A DNA stretch of 46,459 nt from contig JBNGIS010019965.1 of the NCBI GenBank assembly GCA_049999725.1, forward strand, positions 1 through 46,459, written 5' to 3'. Of this stretch, positions 1 to 11,640 are shown piece after piece. The DNA comes from Haplomitrium mnioides (lineage: Eukaryota > Marchantiophyta > Haplomitriopsida > Calobryales). The notes under the pieces were generated by a model. That model was not told the DNA's origin, made no database searches, and was given only the letters and a program-made list of their open reading frames with translations. The number at the start of each line of letters is the position of its first letter. The stretch's first letter is position 1. The position numbers and the translations under genes were made by a program.

Positions 1-612
1 ATCGTCACAAGGGTGTGCAAGGCCATGGAAGAGGGACGCCTCAATCCTGCAAGCAGAAGCACGCCTGCAAGGGCCGATGCAACTCATTCTTCGAATCCGC
101 GAATCCACGAAAACGTGGCAGCTCTAGGGAGTCCGCGGGGCTACGGGAAGTCGCTTTCCTAAGTGGAGATTCCACTTAAGGTGGTTTCGATGCATCTTAC
201 GTTGTGGGTAGCCCACTTAAAAGGGATCCGTGAAGAGTCCAAATGGGGATCTCCAAGGAAGCGCCGAAAGGGTGACATAGCGTGGGTCTGTCCGAAGGAA
301 GACGGAAGATATCAGAAGGGTGATTCATCAACGTTCCGACCAAGGAAGAACCAAGGAAGCCGAAAGGGCGACTTAGCAGGGATCTGTCAGGAGGAAGAGC
401 ACAGAAAGGCCGAAAGGGTGATAAATCATCGACGGGACCGGCAAAGAGCCAAGGGAGTCTGCAGCAACTCTTCGGATGACATGGCGAGCGTTGGGAGTCC
501 GCAGAGCTCTTCGGAAACGTGGACAAAGGAGAATGTGTTTCACGGGTCAACATCGGAAGAAGGGTTAGCGCGACGGTCCGCCTACCCCTTTGCGAGGCGG
601 CGTCGGGCGGCG

Positions 613-712
613 NNNNNNNNNNNNNNNNNNNNNNNNNNNNNNNNNNNNNNNNNNNNNNNNNNNNNNNNNNNNNNNNNNNNNNNNNNNNNNNNNNNNNNNN
701 NNNNNNNNNNNN
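613..712. other. Assembly gap (100 N)
   Basis: Exactly 100 N, the conventional placeholder for a scaffold gap of unknown length. Open frames crossing it mean nothing. Confidence 0.98.
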
Positions 713-987
713 GGCACTGGGAGGATAACTGTGAATCTACACAGGAATCTGTTGAGATTCCGTAGACATGGCTCCACGGGTGCTTTGAACTCTTTTCTGA
801 AGGACTCTTCGGACCTAGCTCCGCGGGAATCTGTGGAATCTCTATCTGCGAGATTCCTCGGATTCTTGTTATCGTTGCATTTGTCGTTTCTCGACCAACT
901 GACATGGCACGTGGCACGCGCCTATCTTTCGGGGTAACGAGATTAACCACCATTGAAGCCACGCGTCGACATTTCCTGTGATGAGCC

Positions 988-1087
988 NNNNNNNNNNNNN
1001 NNNNNNNNNNNNNNNNNNNNNNNNNNNNNNNNNNNNNNNNNNNNNNNNNNNNNNNNNNNNNNNNNNNNNNNNNNNNNNNNNNNNNNN
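988..1087. other. Assembly gap (100 N)
   Basis: A second run of exactly 100 N, 275 bases after the first. The small block between them (713-987) is a separate contig piece whose order and orientation rest on scaffolding. Confidence 0.98.
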
Positions 1088-1187
1088 CGCGGCGATCGCT
1101 CGAGGGGGGTATACATCGAAGGACGTCGATTCTGAGAAGGGTTGATGCACATGCAATCTCAGAGCGCGAGGCGACTGCATGCAAAGG

Positions 1188-1722
1188 GGAATTGCAACGA
1201 GGGGGGCTGGATTGAGAAGTCATTGAAAAGACCACGTGAAGCAGAGGTACTAGCTCAGGGGATCCGGGGAATTTAGAGGAGGACTGGGGGGAGACCCAAG
1301 TGACCTCATTCTTGCAAGCGGACCTGAGTGGCGGGTTACTGATACGGGGTCTCGATTGATTTCTCGCCGACTAAGACTTCGGAAGAGGCCACCATGGGAG
1401 GACTTGGTGTCGTTTCTACTTTCTCTGTGTAGGAGTATCACGATCTGAGGACAAGGAAATTGCAACAAGGGGCGGCTAGAGTTAGAATTCAGTGAGAAGA
1501 TCACGTGAAGCAGAGGTACTAGCCCAGGGGATTCGGAGGATTTAGAGGAGGATTGGGGGGAGACCCAGGTGACCTCATCCTTGCAGACGGACCTGGGCGG
1601 AGGGTTACTGATACGGAGGTCTAGAAGGGATTCAGCCAGTTATGACTTCGGGAGAGGTTGTCGAGTGAGGAGCTTGGAGTTCTCTGCCATTCCTTGTGCG
1701 GGAGTATCACCCCATAGTGTTT
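1188..1722. repeat. Direct duplication, ~269-bp unit, two diverged copies
   Basis: Copy 1 (about 1188-1456) and copy 2 (about 1457-1722) line up at an offset of 268-269 bases. Shared anchors are ATTGCAAC at 1191/1459, CACGTGAAGCAGAGGTACTAG near 1233/1502 (given here only as an anchor), the GGGGGGAGACCCA block near 1288/1556, and GGGTTACTGATACGG near 1334/1602. The copies differ by scattered substitutions, so this is an old duplication. No protein is recognisable. Confidence 0.75.
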
Positions 1723-2640
1723 GGAGTACACTATGTCTTTAATCTCAAGTAGAGCTGAGAAGAGAGAGGCTGCGTTAGTACCATCGTACTGCAAGAGTAA
1801 TACTCTTCAAGGCTCGGTGTGGAGTGGGTTACCTACAGTTGGGAGGACTGTGCTTTTCCAGAGGTGGAACTAAAATATATCCTCTTCCTAGCCTGAGAGG
1901 AAGTAAAGTCAGGACTTCTCGCGATGGAAGTATCAAAACTATCTGGATAAGGGTATGTGAGTGGTGAGTGTTGGGCTGCAGGCTATAAGGCAGCGGAGGT
2001 TTCATAAGGGAAGTCATTTGGTGGATCTATCCAGAGGTCTTCAAGGACTCTGTTCCTATTCACAGTACATAGTGTAAATAGTTGATGTATATAAGTGTAG
2101 TTAGATTCTCATTGTGCATTTGATTTCATGCATAAGAGTAGTATAAAATATATCAGGATAGCTGAGCAGACCCTGAGACATATCGGAAGGGGGAATGCAG
2201 TCCCTGTGATAACGAAATGATCCTTGGGGAAAATGCTCTCTGGTTATAATCCTGAGGATCAGTCTGGTGATTCATTCATCTTAGGATAGTTGAGATCTAT
2301 TGTACTCAATCTATGACAACTCTGAAAGGGGGAGTCCAGACTTCTGTAATTGTTCCAATTATACATAATGTGACAGGACCTCGAGTTTTGGTCCTTGGAA
2401 TACATGGACAGCATTACACAAGGAAGATTGAGTGTGGAGAACACTGACCTGAGTGGTGAATGAATGAGTTGAGTGTAGTCTAAATAGAGTAAGTGGTGCA
2501 TCAAAGGCTAGTAAAGAAAGTAAGAATCCTTAAAGCCTTAAAGCAATAAAGGGTAAGGGGCCATCTCAGAAAAGAACCTGAATGCCCGTAATTTGTCATC
2601 CCCTGCGTCCAAAGAGGCGACTGTGAAGGTTAAGGCCGGA
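1723..2640. other. Unassigned region, no gene seen
   Basis: No conserved protein is recognised on either strand. Base composition is moderate. The end, near 2600-2655, is GC-richer and has a purine-rich tract (CAGGGGAGTGACAG), possibly the edge of an old LTR element, but I could not find a matching LTR partner in the window. The AT-rich host locus begins just after. Confidence 0.4.
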
Positions 2641-2937
2641 AACAGGGGAGTGACAGTCACCACTAAGAATCAAATTCATTTTTTGGCTTTATTCAACTAC
2701 AAACAAGGCTAAAATTGAAATATAAAACAACAGAGTCTATGCAAGCATAGACACTCTTCTCACAACTTAACTTGCTAAGAATTATTCGACTCAAATCTTC
2801 TTTGCTAAATAACTTCACCAAAAAAATATCTTTTGGCTGTAAGTTGATAAAACATAACATCTCTAGAACTAGGATTTGAGTCTAGAAAAAAGAGAATGGA
2901 TTAGCCAAATGTGTCAAAAGAGAAGAAAATTTGTTAC
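2641..2937 (-). other. Probable intron or 3' flank of the minus-strand host gene, with one palindrome
   Basis: AT-rich non-coding DNA follows, in minus-strand sense, a good splice donor at 2937-2936 (AAAG then GTAACA). It contains a perfect 8+2+8 palindrome at 2735-2752 (GTCTATGC AA GCATAGAC). This is the same palindromic motif that forms arrays in the introns of the plus-strand ParB-methylase gene. The left boundary of the host locus is not defined by any clear terminal inverted repeat. Confidence 0.45.
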
Positions 2938-3087
2938 CTTTATCGGACTCCAAGACAAATTTTTCTCGCAATGAATTTATTTCTTTGCATGTTTCACAAA
3001 CAGCAAATCTATTGCGTTTTGGAATTTTTACATTTGGAAAATGAGTTCTCCAATGTTTTGTAAAACCTGATAAACAAATAATATAAT
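2938..3087 (-). pseudogene. Exon of DUF7869-like transposon-associated gene, downstream side of Gypsy-1
   Basis: On the minus strand this exon encodes a signature with key residues W..HFPNVKIPK.NRF.VC..C, followed by a charged helix, then a splice donor at 2937-2936. From memory it resembles the N-terminal region of the large plant and algal transposon-associated family often labelled DUF7869 (a W..F..V.IPK..RF..C..C pattern). The Cys-x-x-Cys pair suggests a zinc ribbon. The exon is cut at 3087 by Gypsy-1. With the element and one 5-bp target copy removed, the frame runs uninterrupted from the 21130-21358 exon piece into this one, so both belong to one gene. The family name is not database-checked and catalytic function is unknown. 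Confidence 0.55.
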
Positions 3088-6000
3088 TGTGGCACAAAGT
3101 TCAACAAAAGAATCCAAGAATGAGTCTTTTTTGGAGAATTTTTGAAGAAAAATGGTTTTGGAGAGAGCTTAAAAGATGGGAAAATTTGATAAAAATTTGT
3201 GTTTGGAGGCTTTGAAAGATGTTACTACAGAATCGGATTTTGGATGAGCAAAATTTGTTTCAGGTTTTTAAATATATGAGTCTAAAGAGGATTTCAAGAA
3301 CTGTTCCGAAGAGAGGAGTCAGACTTAAGTCAGAAGTGGCTTTGGAAGTTTCCCGACAATCAGATACGTTTTCGATTTCGTATTCAAGAGAGCACCATAT
3401 GAGGTTATTTTGAAATCAAGCTGTTAAACGGTTCCCATGAGGTTTGAAGTGTTCAATGCTTTTAAACAAGGAAATCATGTCAATGAGAGCGTGGAGAGCC
3501 TCGAGAGCCAAAGGAGGACGAGTCGCTACACGAAGATCGGAGAGGAAGGAGCTATTATTCGAATTAGAGGTGCCATCACAAAAAAGCCCAGTGGAAGTGC
3601 TTCCAACAAAGGAGATGAAGGCAAAGGATCTGAAGGATGATGGGGAGTTTGTGCCTACAGAGCCAATGAAGAGTCCCCATATTCTAAGGATTTCCTATGA
3701 TCTGAGGAAAGTTCTCAGAAGTCGAGGGCTTTGGAAGTTTGTGGGGCGCATTTGGGATCATAACTTGAGAAGTATGATCAGCCAAGGGAATTTTGAAAGG
3801 GTGGAGGTAGTGGCTGGAGAATTGGTGTTCTCCTTTTGAGGAGAATTTTTGCATTATTTGGAAGAAGCAATGCAGAAGATATATCAGCTTCCTGAAGTCG
3901 ATGTCCTAGGAGTAAGGTTGAAGCAAGATTGGCATTTATCTTATATTTGCCCTGATCCGTCTATAACCAACAATGTTTACAAGATTTAGGAAATTACGGA
4001 TCCCTTGTTGCAAGAATTTGTGCAGGTGTTTGGCACAATTCTTTTTCAGCCAAAGCCCAGACATGTGACCAAGACAAATTTAATTGTCTTATTGAATGCA
4101 TGGACAGGGCATACCAAAGGGATAGCGCAATTTATTTATAATAGAATTTTGATGTATTTTCGGATTACCTAGGGAAAAAGCCCAGTAATTTGGTACGCTT
4201 TGTTTATTTTACACCATATGGAGGCTAATGGAGTATGCACTCCTGAAGAGTGGGATTTCCTGGAGAAGGAGCAGAGAGCTATGTCAGAAGAAACGATATA
4301 GGAGGATGGAGTCCCAAACAAACCAAGAAGGAAGCCCTGGAAAATGTCGTTGATTGATCCCATTCCGAGAGAGAGAATGGAAATGAGAATTTCTGATTCA
4401 CCTTATCCGAAACCTCATAAGAGGGCCAGAACGGAGTTGAAAGAAATGTGGGTACCTAAGGAAAGTTCAGCAAGAGTTCGAGGGAAGACGCCAAAGGAAA
4501 TGATGGTCTACCCCTTGGCTTGTCGAAAGCCAAGAGAGGGTTGGACAATTGAGATGATTGATCTTGAAGAAGGAAGTGCAAATTGGGGCATAACTTTGGA
4601 AGAAATTGATGCCCAACGCATTGCACAAAGCAAAGGCGAGGAAGCAGAGCCTTCTTTGGATCTGAAGCAAGATTCCATGGCAAGTTCAGCAGCAATGCAA
4701 GAACCATTCGCATAAGCGGGAGTGGAGGAATTCGATGTAGTGCTTATGGAGGTGGAAAATAGAAGATCGGAAGAGGGTCTCTTACATACTGTTGGAATTC
4801 CTACTGAGGCAAAAGTAAAACTTGCAAGGGTGGACCTATTGGAAAAAGAAGAGGAAGAGTCTAGTGATAAGAAGGAGAACCTGAAGTCTTCTTTGGAGGA
4901 GTCTTCCGAGGATCCTCCTGTGATTCAAAGGAGAGGAAAAGAGATAGCACGAGAATCCAATACGAAATCTGAAAATTGGGTAAGCACATACAAGCTTCTA
5001 AGGCGAAAGATGGAGCTTAAAGAAAGAAGATTGGAAGGAATGATTCAAGAGGAAAGGGAAACCTCAAAAATACTTCGGAAATCCCTTGTGCAGATGCAGA
5101 GGGAGAAACAACGGGATATTGAGGGTTTAACTCAGGTGAATGCTTTGAAGAAAAAAGTAGCGGCATTGGAAATTCTGCTAAACCAGAGAGAAGAGAGTTT
5201 TCTTATTCAGGAGGAGAAAAGTTCTAAGGTGACAAAAGAGCTTCAAGAGGAAAGAGGGAGGAGTCAGCAGCTCTTCGGAGAAAAGGCCTTGCTTCAGCCT
5301 GAGGCTTGTAAATTGATCAGTGAAATGGCGAGTATGGAGGCACAGAAGTGGATAGATTAAGAGAAGGAGAAAGACTAGGTAAGGCTATACCATGCTCTCT
5401 AGATGTCAAAGTCCATTCAAGAAAACAAGGCCGATACCCCGCAGCAAAAGTTGGCGGTATGGTCGAAGGATTCTTTGAAAAGGGAAAAGAGGGAATTTTC
5501 AAAGGACCTCTTGAAGGCAGGTTGCGATGCAATGGGGTTAAAGAAAATGTGGGACAAAGTGCAGCAAGTGCGGAACCAGACCTTGGATCGAATGGATGTG
5601 AGTATGCAAAGACTGGTTTTCGACTTGGATGAGGCGAATCAAGAAGTAGCCAACTTACGGGAGTAGTTAGTAGCATTGAATGAGCATAGATACTTCAAAG
5701 TAACTCAGGATTTATTCCGAGTAAACTCATTTGAAGAGATTTTAAAGTTACCTTAGGTTAGAAAAGTCCTCTTGTCGGTTCAGAAGTGTCGTTTCGAGAA
5801 TTCCAAATTTGTATAAGTATCCTCATGACCTTAAACTGAGGATTGCTTTTGCTGATTATTGAAGAGGTGGCTAATTTGGTTGCCATATGTTAAGTAAAAA
5901 ATTCTTTGGAGAAGATTCCGAATTGTGCAAAGATTGTATTATGTCATCTGATCTAGAGTAAGGAAGAGAATTTGCGTAAGCGTGAACAAAAGGGGAATAT

Positions 6001-7182
6001 GTTCTAGATGTGGGAAGAGGAAATTAATTTTATTGCCTTCTTGTTTATGTGAATTTGCAAATTGTCGTCTAGTGAAAGAAGGCAGAGTCGGCTTAAGCTT
6101 TTTGGAAATTGCCTTTGAATTGGTTATGTGTAAAAAATCAACAAAGTTACCGAGGAAGGGAGACATTGAAGTAGGGAGGGGTATCCTGAGCCAATGTAGG
6201 GCCTACCTAATTTTATGTGGTATGTAGGAGCCTTGTTAAATATGCAAGAGAGGGAAAGAGTGGTGAGAATTAGCCTTGTAGACCGACGGGTTCGTGAGGT
6301 TAAGTTCTAGTCGACTGACTAAGAATCACTACGAGAGTTCTAATCTTCGCTCAAGCTGCGAGTCTCAAATCTGAAAACTATAGCGTAGTCAAATACAAGA
6401 GAGTCGAGAGTGAGAAGAAGATTATAGGAGAGCCAAAAGAAGCTACTCATTAGTCTTTGTGATTTGCAAGGGTGAAAACGGATTTCTTGTTGGATGCGTG
6501 AGAATAAATACAGCACAAGAGTGCGAAAGTTGAAGTTCAGAAGAGCAAACGCGGGTACAGGATCAGCGGGGTCCGAAGTATCGGAAGGACACGTGTTGAG
6601 TGCAGGGGGCATAGCGGAAGTTGACACTAGGAGAGTAAAAAATTAGATTGAGAATAGATCCGGTTCGAGTCCGAAGAAGTGAGTTCAGAAGTCCGAAGGA
6701 AAACAATAGAACGATGGTCAAGCTTCCAGGTGGAAAATGCCGTCGAATAGCGGGGTTCCAAAGTGTACTTATGTCTTGTAGCAGGGAAAAGTCAAGGGGA
6801 ATGTCAACAGAATTGTCAGATAGCGGTATAGTCAATGTACAGAGGAGAGTACAAGGAAGAACGAGTCGGTCAAGCTTCCCAGTTGATTGCGATGGCAGAC
6901 GGCTGGCGGAACTAAGTCCTAAGCAGAGCTTCAGAGGTGGCGATTGAAGCCAGAAGCAGCGCTTTAGAAGGAGTTATCTGACTTATTTGGATCCGTAGAG
7001 GAATTCTAGAGTCCAATTTTGAGTCCATGGAATCCGATTGTGAACCCTGGATTGTCTTATATGCTGAAAGGAAAGATTTTGTTGAGAAATAGATCAATTT
7101 TGTCTCAAATCTTTGCCCTCCATGAGTAAAAAAACTTGGAGAAGGATAAATCTTACATTGTCGGGATTCCTTGATTACTACA
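3088..7182 (+). repeat. Gypsy-1 5' LTR (4095 bp)
   Basis: It starts TGTGGCACAAAG and ends GATTACTACA, just before the PBS. It aligns along its whole length with 17035-21124 (starts TGTGACGCAGAG, ends GATTACTACA). At about 4.1 kb this LTR is exceptionally long. The middle, 3444-5756, is a protein-coding-like frame; 5757-7182 shows no recognised coding content. Confidence 0.93.
3444..5756 (+). pseudogene. LTR-embedded ORF: globular domain plus long coiled coil (5' LTR copy)
   Basis: One reading frame runs from about 3444 to a TAG at 5754-5756, some 750 codons, interrupted only by nonsense codons and never shifting frame. Stops occur at 3837, 3987, in the 4150-4345 stretch, 4713, 5358, 5400 and 5664. 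Several correspond to CAG, CAA or CGA in the 3' LTR copy, so they arose by C-to-T change after insertion. The first ~250 residues look globular, with hydrophobic helices, and remind me of the 'putative plant transposon protein' domain found as an extra ORF in Tat-type Gypsy elements. An acidic, serine-rich linker follows, then ~250 residues of Lys/Glu/Leu-rich coiled coil. No enzyme motif is visible. A coding frame wholly inside an LTR, hence present twice, is unusual. Function unknown. Confidence 0.6.
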
Positions 7183-7191
7183 TGAGATTTT

Positions 7192-7209
7192 TGGCGTTGT
7201 TTCCGGGGA
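7192..7209 (+). other. Gypsy-1 primer binding site (tRNA-Asp type)
   Basis: TGGCGTTGTTTCCGGGGA lies 9 bases inside the 5' LTR end. It matches 15 of 18 positions of TGGCGCCGTTGCCGGGGA, the complement of the 3' end of plant tRNA-Asp and the usual Athila-type PBS. Two of the three mismatches are C-to-T. Confidence 0.75.
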
Positions 7210-7298
7210 GGCAAACAAATTAGTGACTGGATCGTTCTTGCTTCTCAGAGGCAATCTTGAAGAATAAATCGGGATAATCCATGTAAGTTTTCTACTAT

Positions 7299-8970
7299 AT
7301 GTCTAAAGTACCTTGGGATTCTAGCACTCATCTTGGATCTGAAGGAAGATTGGAAAGACAATTGGCAAGAGAAGAAAGGCAAAGGAAAAGGGATATCCAG
7401 AGGCAAGCATGGATCGAATCGAGAAGGGCTTTACGGTTTAGTACCCCAATTGGAAGTGGGGAAGGAACATCTATTCGGGAGCGAGTCTGTGATATTTAAG
7501 GAAGAGTGTCTGAGTCCTAAGAGGAAGAGGAGGTCAGATCCAGTGCTTCGCAGGAAGGGGATCACCCTTCAGGGGAATTTCCAAATCCTTTGTTTGCGGC
7601 AGGACCATTCTCAGATCCGTCCTTAGAGTCAAAAGAAAGTACTCCACCTAGTTGGCCGGAAGGGGGAGGAGGAGGAGGATCTTCAGAAGGATCTCCAAGT
7701 CCCATAGTAGGACCGGTTCAGATGGCTACCCTAATAAAGACTCGTTTGAAATATTTTTATTTCAAGGGAAAAAAAGGAGGAGATGCGGTGGATCTATTCA
7801 TAGATTGGTTCCATTTTGTGTCGAATGCTAATGGAGAAGATTAAGACGCAGACTGACTTAGGATTCTACTAGGATTACTGACCCACTTGGCACAGAAATG
7901 GTATGCATCCTTGGATCCATGATCAAAAGCCACTTATCTTTTGTTGATGGCCACGCTATTAAAGCATTTCCAGGATACAGGGTATGAATCTCGAGTAATG
8001 GCTGACCTATTACGGATCAAATGAACAAAGAGAATGTCTTCGAAAAAGTATACTCAAGAAGTTAAAAGATTGGCATCAAAGTTAGATTTGCCACAAGGGG
8101 ATTTATTTTTGTTGGAAACCTATATTAAAGAATTAGCCCCCTTGATGCAGAGGTACTGCAGGCAACATAAGCCAGTCACACTGCAGGATGCGATTGAAGC
8201 GGTGGAGACTTTTGAGCTTTCCAACCGAAATATTGAATCAAAAACTAGAGCTTTTACCAGGGAAGATAAGAAGGGAAAGAAGATGATGGAGTATGATAAT
8301 GAGCTTCCCATGTTTTTTGAATCAAGATCAAATACAGACGAATCGGCACAGTTGGAGTCCAATTCAGAGGAAGAAGGATGAACAAGTAAGATTGAGAAAT
8401 TTGAGTCTCGAACTTTGAAATCTGCAGTGGCAGATTTGGGGAAGAAATTTGCACGCTTGGAAGTTTGGTTAATAGCACCAAAGGCAAAGCGGGTATCAGT
8501 TGCAGAAAGATATAAGGTTTACTACACAAATTGTGCCAGAGAGGGCCTTACTGCATCAGAATGCCGAGTGGACTTGAATAGTATGTATTGCATCTATTGT
8601 AGAAGGCGAGGGCACATGTTGGCTACATGCAGATCTCTTTCGAATATGATCTTGGCAAGGAATCAGAAGTAATTGATGCTTCAAGTGTAGTATGTGCACG
8701 ATCAGTATGAGCCAGTGTATTTAAGTCAGATAGAGCTGGTATATTCTTTTATTGGGACAGATGATGTGCAACAATATTCTAATCAACCGCCTACCCTAGG
8801 AATCCCTCGAATAGTTCTACACCCAGTGAGGCCATCGGGACCCAAAAGAATGGTATGCTTTAATTGTGAAGATCCGAATCATTTTGCAAATGCATGTCCA
8901 CATCCGAAGCCGCAAATTGGAAATATTCCCTTATGTGGGAATTGTAAGGAGGGAGGACACACATGAGCGA
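7299..8970 (+). pseudogene. gag: Gypsy-1 gag remnant
   Basis: A single frame starting at ATG 7299 runs to about 8970 with several nonsense codons (for example 7497, 7530, 7842, 8379, 8670, 8964). It encodes a retrotransposon Gag: a leader with charged and glycine-rich stretches, a helical capsid-like segment around 7720-8220, and CCHC zinc knuckles near 8594-8635 (C..C...GH....C), 8857-8900 (CFNC....HFANAC) and 8932-8975 (CGNC...GH....C). The last knuckle is broken by a TGA where CGA is expected. In a working element this protein would package the RNA. The 7210-7298 leader is non-coding. Confidence 0.8.
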
Positions 8971-9019
8971 ACTGTCCAAAACCAATGCAAGGACCTCAAA
9001 GGCGGTAGGATATGTCTAA

Positions 9020-9841
9020 ATTCCAGAAGAAGAAGACCATCTTGAAGTTGCTCAAGTGGAAGAAGAATCTGATGACGACTATCAGGTTTATCGTGTGAAA
9101 ACCCGAATTTAGAGTCGGAAGAAAATAGGGGAAAAAGAGTCGTTAAAAAATCCGGTTGTAAAAATGTTAAAATGTCCATCTATAGATATGAATAAAGATA
9201 TCACTGATTTACACTATGACCGGAATAATCCCAAATTGTTTGCATTTGGAGATCGGGATGTGTCTGAGGAAGTTTGAGCTGAGTTGCAAAAATCCTCACA
9301 AAAACAAATCCGATTCCGAGAGCCCGAAGCATCTCAGTCTAAGTTGGAAAGAGCTAAAGTGGATGAATTGCCACAAGGCTATGACTTACCAAAGGACATT
9401 GGTGGCCGTCAGGTGCATGTTACCTTTGAGGAGCTTTTACGAGCCTTTCCTCAGGCAAAACGAGCAGTTCAAAAATTGGCCAAAGGGAGGATGAGGAAGT
9501 CGGTTCTTCCGATTGTCCATTCTTGGAATGCAGAAGTCAGTGATGATAGGGATGCTCTAGAAGTTGATGTGGAGGTTGCAGGGTGCATTATTAAGAGTGT
9601 TCCAATGGATGGAGGCTCTAGAGTAAACATTATAATTGAAAAGACGATGCAGGATCTGGAGGTCAAAGGATTGAAACCCACTCGGAAGATTTTGCGAATG
9701 GCGGATCAGACAAGAGTAGTTCCGATAGGGATCCTAAAAGAAATTCCAACGATCATTAGAAGGGTCACATTCAAGCTTGATTATATCATAATCAAACCTC
9801 CAATGGCTAGTTCCTACCCTTTGTTGCTTGGGAGACCCTAG
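9020..9841 (+). pseudogene. Gypsy-1 aspartic protease region
   Basis: In a different frame from gag, this region encodes an acidic linker followed by a retropepsin-like domain. The active-site motif is MDGGS at about 9607-9621, followed by VNI, the DGG variant found in related Gypsy elements instead of DTGA. The domain ends in a LLLGRP motif at 9823-9841. A TGA near 9275 and the frame change from gag make it non-functional. The frame stops with TAG at 9839-9841. A further open stretch (9842-10063) lies between protease and RT with no motif I recognise. Confidence 0.75.
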
Positions 9842-10208
9842 TTGTACAAGGTAGGAGTGGTTACGGATTGGAAGAAGAAGAAGATTATCTCTGGTAACAG
9901 TCTGCAAATTACTCTGCCGATGACTAAAGAAGTTTATCATGGGAAAACAGCGGAGGAATTCTTGGGATACACTTCTGATTGGTCATCAGAAGGCCAAGAA
10001 AAGTCCACTCGTATAGTGGGAGAATTTCAGTGGTTTCCAGAAGAGTCAGTTGAGGAACATTGAACATAGGCAGCGGAAGAGATATCCAACATTCAATGTC
10101 AGCAAGTTGCGATGATTGATGATTTGCTATCTAGAGCGGATGACACAATGGATGGTCCAAGTGTCATTGTTGTTCTTCCTCAACCACTAGCAGAATTATC
10201 AGTAGCTC

Positions 10209-11042
10209 GTGAAGGACTCTAAGGAGGACCTAATTCAGTTAGTAAATATTGGAACGGACTATGAACCAAAAACAATAAAAGTGTCAAAGGAACGAGTGGG
10301 AAAAGCTTTGGAGTCTTACAAAGAACTCTTATCAGAATTTGGCAATGTATTTGCTTCGAGCTATAAAGATCTAAAAGGTCTAGTGCTAGAGACATGTCAG
10401 CATCGAATATATTTGGAGGAGAATGCACTTCCTGTCCGACAAAGGCACTATCACTTGAATCCGAACCTTTCATTAAAAGTAAAAGGAGAGATTGAAAAGC
10501 TGCTAAAGGCAGATTTTATATATCCTCTAGAGAATTCCCAGTGGGTCTCTCCCATAATTATTGTCCCAAAAAAGGATGGCAAAATTCGAGTTTGTGTTGA
10601 TTTTCAAAAGCTCAATGTAGTGACAAAGAAGGATTTCCATCTGATGTTGTTTATTGACAGCATTTTGGATGTCGTCGCAAGAAAGGAATGTTATTCCTTG
10701 ATGGATGGTTTTAGTGGATACAATCAAATCTCGATTCATCCTAAAGATCGAGCGAAGACTACCTTTACGACAGATTGGGGGACATATGCCTATAAGGTTA
10801 TGCCTTTTGGGTTGTGCAATGCACTAGCTACCTTTACAAGGCTGATGACACAAGCATTCCGAGAATATCTATGGGTGTTCATGGAGGTGTTCTTAGATGA
10901 CTTTTGCGTGCATTCAACTACTCAAACTTGGATTTTTGCGAAAATGTTTGGAGAAGTGCTAGAAATTCCGAATTTGTCTACATCCAGACAAGTGCTATTT
11001 CAGATTTTCCAAAGGAATACTTCTGGGCCACAAAATTTCTAA
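10209..11042 (+). pseudogene. Gypsy-1 reverse transcriptase
   Basis: Encodes the Gypsy RT fingers and palm in order: PVRQRHYHLNP (about 10431-10463), SPIIIVPKKDGKIRVCVDF (about 10548-10604), MPFGLCNA (10801-10824) and the catalytic FLDDF box (about 10890-10904). Both aspartates of the DD pair are present. The frame is lost soon after the catalytic box, near 10925-11042, and the RT thumb continues in other frames. Upstream 10064-10208 is a low-complexity linker with stops. Confidence 0.88.
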
Positions 11043-11076
11043 GGAAGGGATTTCTACCGATCAATCTAAGGTCAAG

Positions 11077-11640
11077 GTGATTATGGATCTTCTAGTACCA
11101 ACCACTTTGAAGGGGCTCAGATGGTTTCTAGGGTGTGTAGGATACTACCAAAGAATGATTGATAGGTATGCTTGGATCGTAGATCCTTTGACGAAATTAT
11201 TACAAAAATCCGAAGATTGGATTTGGACAGACAAATGTCAGAAGTCGTTTGAAAATCTTAAGCAGAGATTAAGTTCCGCTCCCATTATGGTTGTTCCGGA
11301 TTGGTCCAAGAAATTTCACGTTTATATCGACACATCTGGGACTGCAATAGAGGTGGTCTTGAGCCAGAAGGGGCCTCAGAAAGAAGAGCATCCAATTTAT
11401 TATGCGAGTAGACAACTCTCTATCCCTGAACGGAACTACCATACGACAAAGAGAGAGGGTCAGGGTATGATTTATGTTGTTCAGAAGTTTAGACATTATT
11501 TGCTAGGATATCTGTTTATCTTTCACACTGATCATAATGCACTGAAATACATTATAAACAAGCCTGATTTATCTGGGAGGTTAGCAAGATGGATTCTGCT
11601 CTTACAAGAGCTTGATTTGAAGTTCATGTGAGACATGGAA
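11077..11640 (+). pseudogene. Gypsy-1 RT thumb and RNase H
   Basis: Encodes the RT connection (LRWFLGCVGYYQRMID) and a Gypsy RNase H. The usual nucleic-acid-facing strand is there, with an IDTSG motif, then HPIYYASRQL, the Y/H helix, and HTDHNALKYI near 11527-11556. The frame changes at about 11628 where the domain runs into the next ORF (RHGKGHANADFLSRL), which is the end of RNase H and the tether to integrase. Confidence 0.85.

Larger units (their letters stand above)
1..1187. other. Unassigned repeat-like DNA with two assembly gaps
   Basis: No gene is recognised here. The left part (about 230-440) repeats a short motif, GCCGAAAGGG followed by TGA or CGA, near 263, 358 and 408, so it looks like degenerate repeat or transposon-derived DNA. 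Open frames crossing the gaps are artefacts of the N runs. Nothing resembles a retroelement protein, RNA gene or LTR end. Confidence 0.5.

Noticed and set aside
163-1235. Open frames of 70-217 codons crossing the N gaps
   Set aside because: They are open only because N codons are not stops; the readable parts have no recognisable protein and overlap in several frames.
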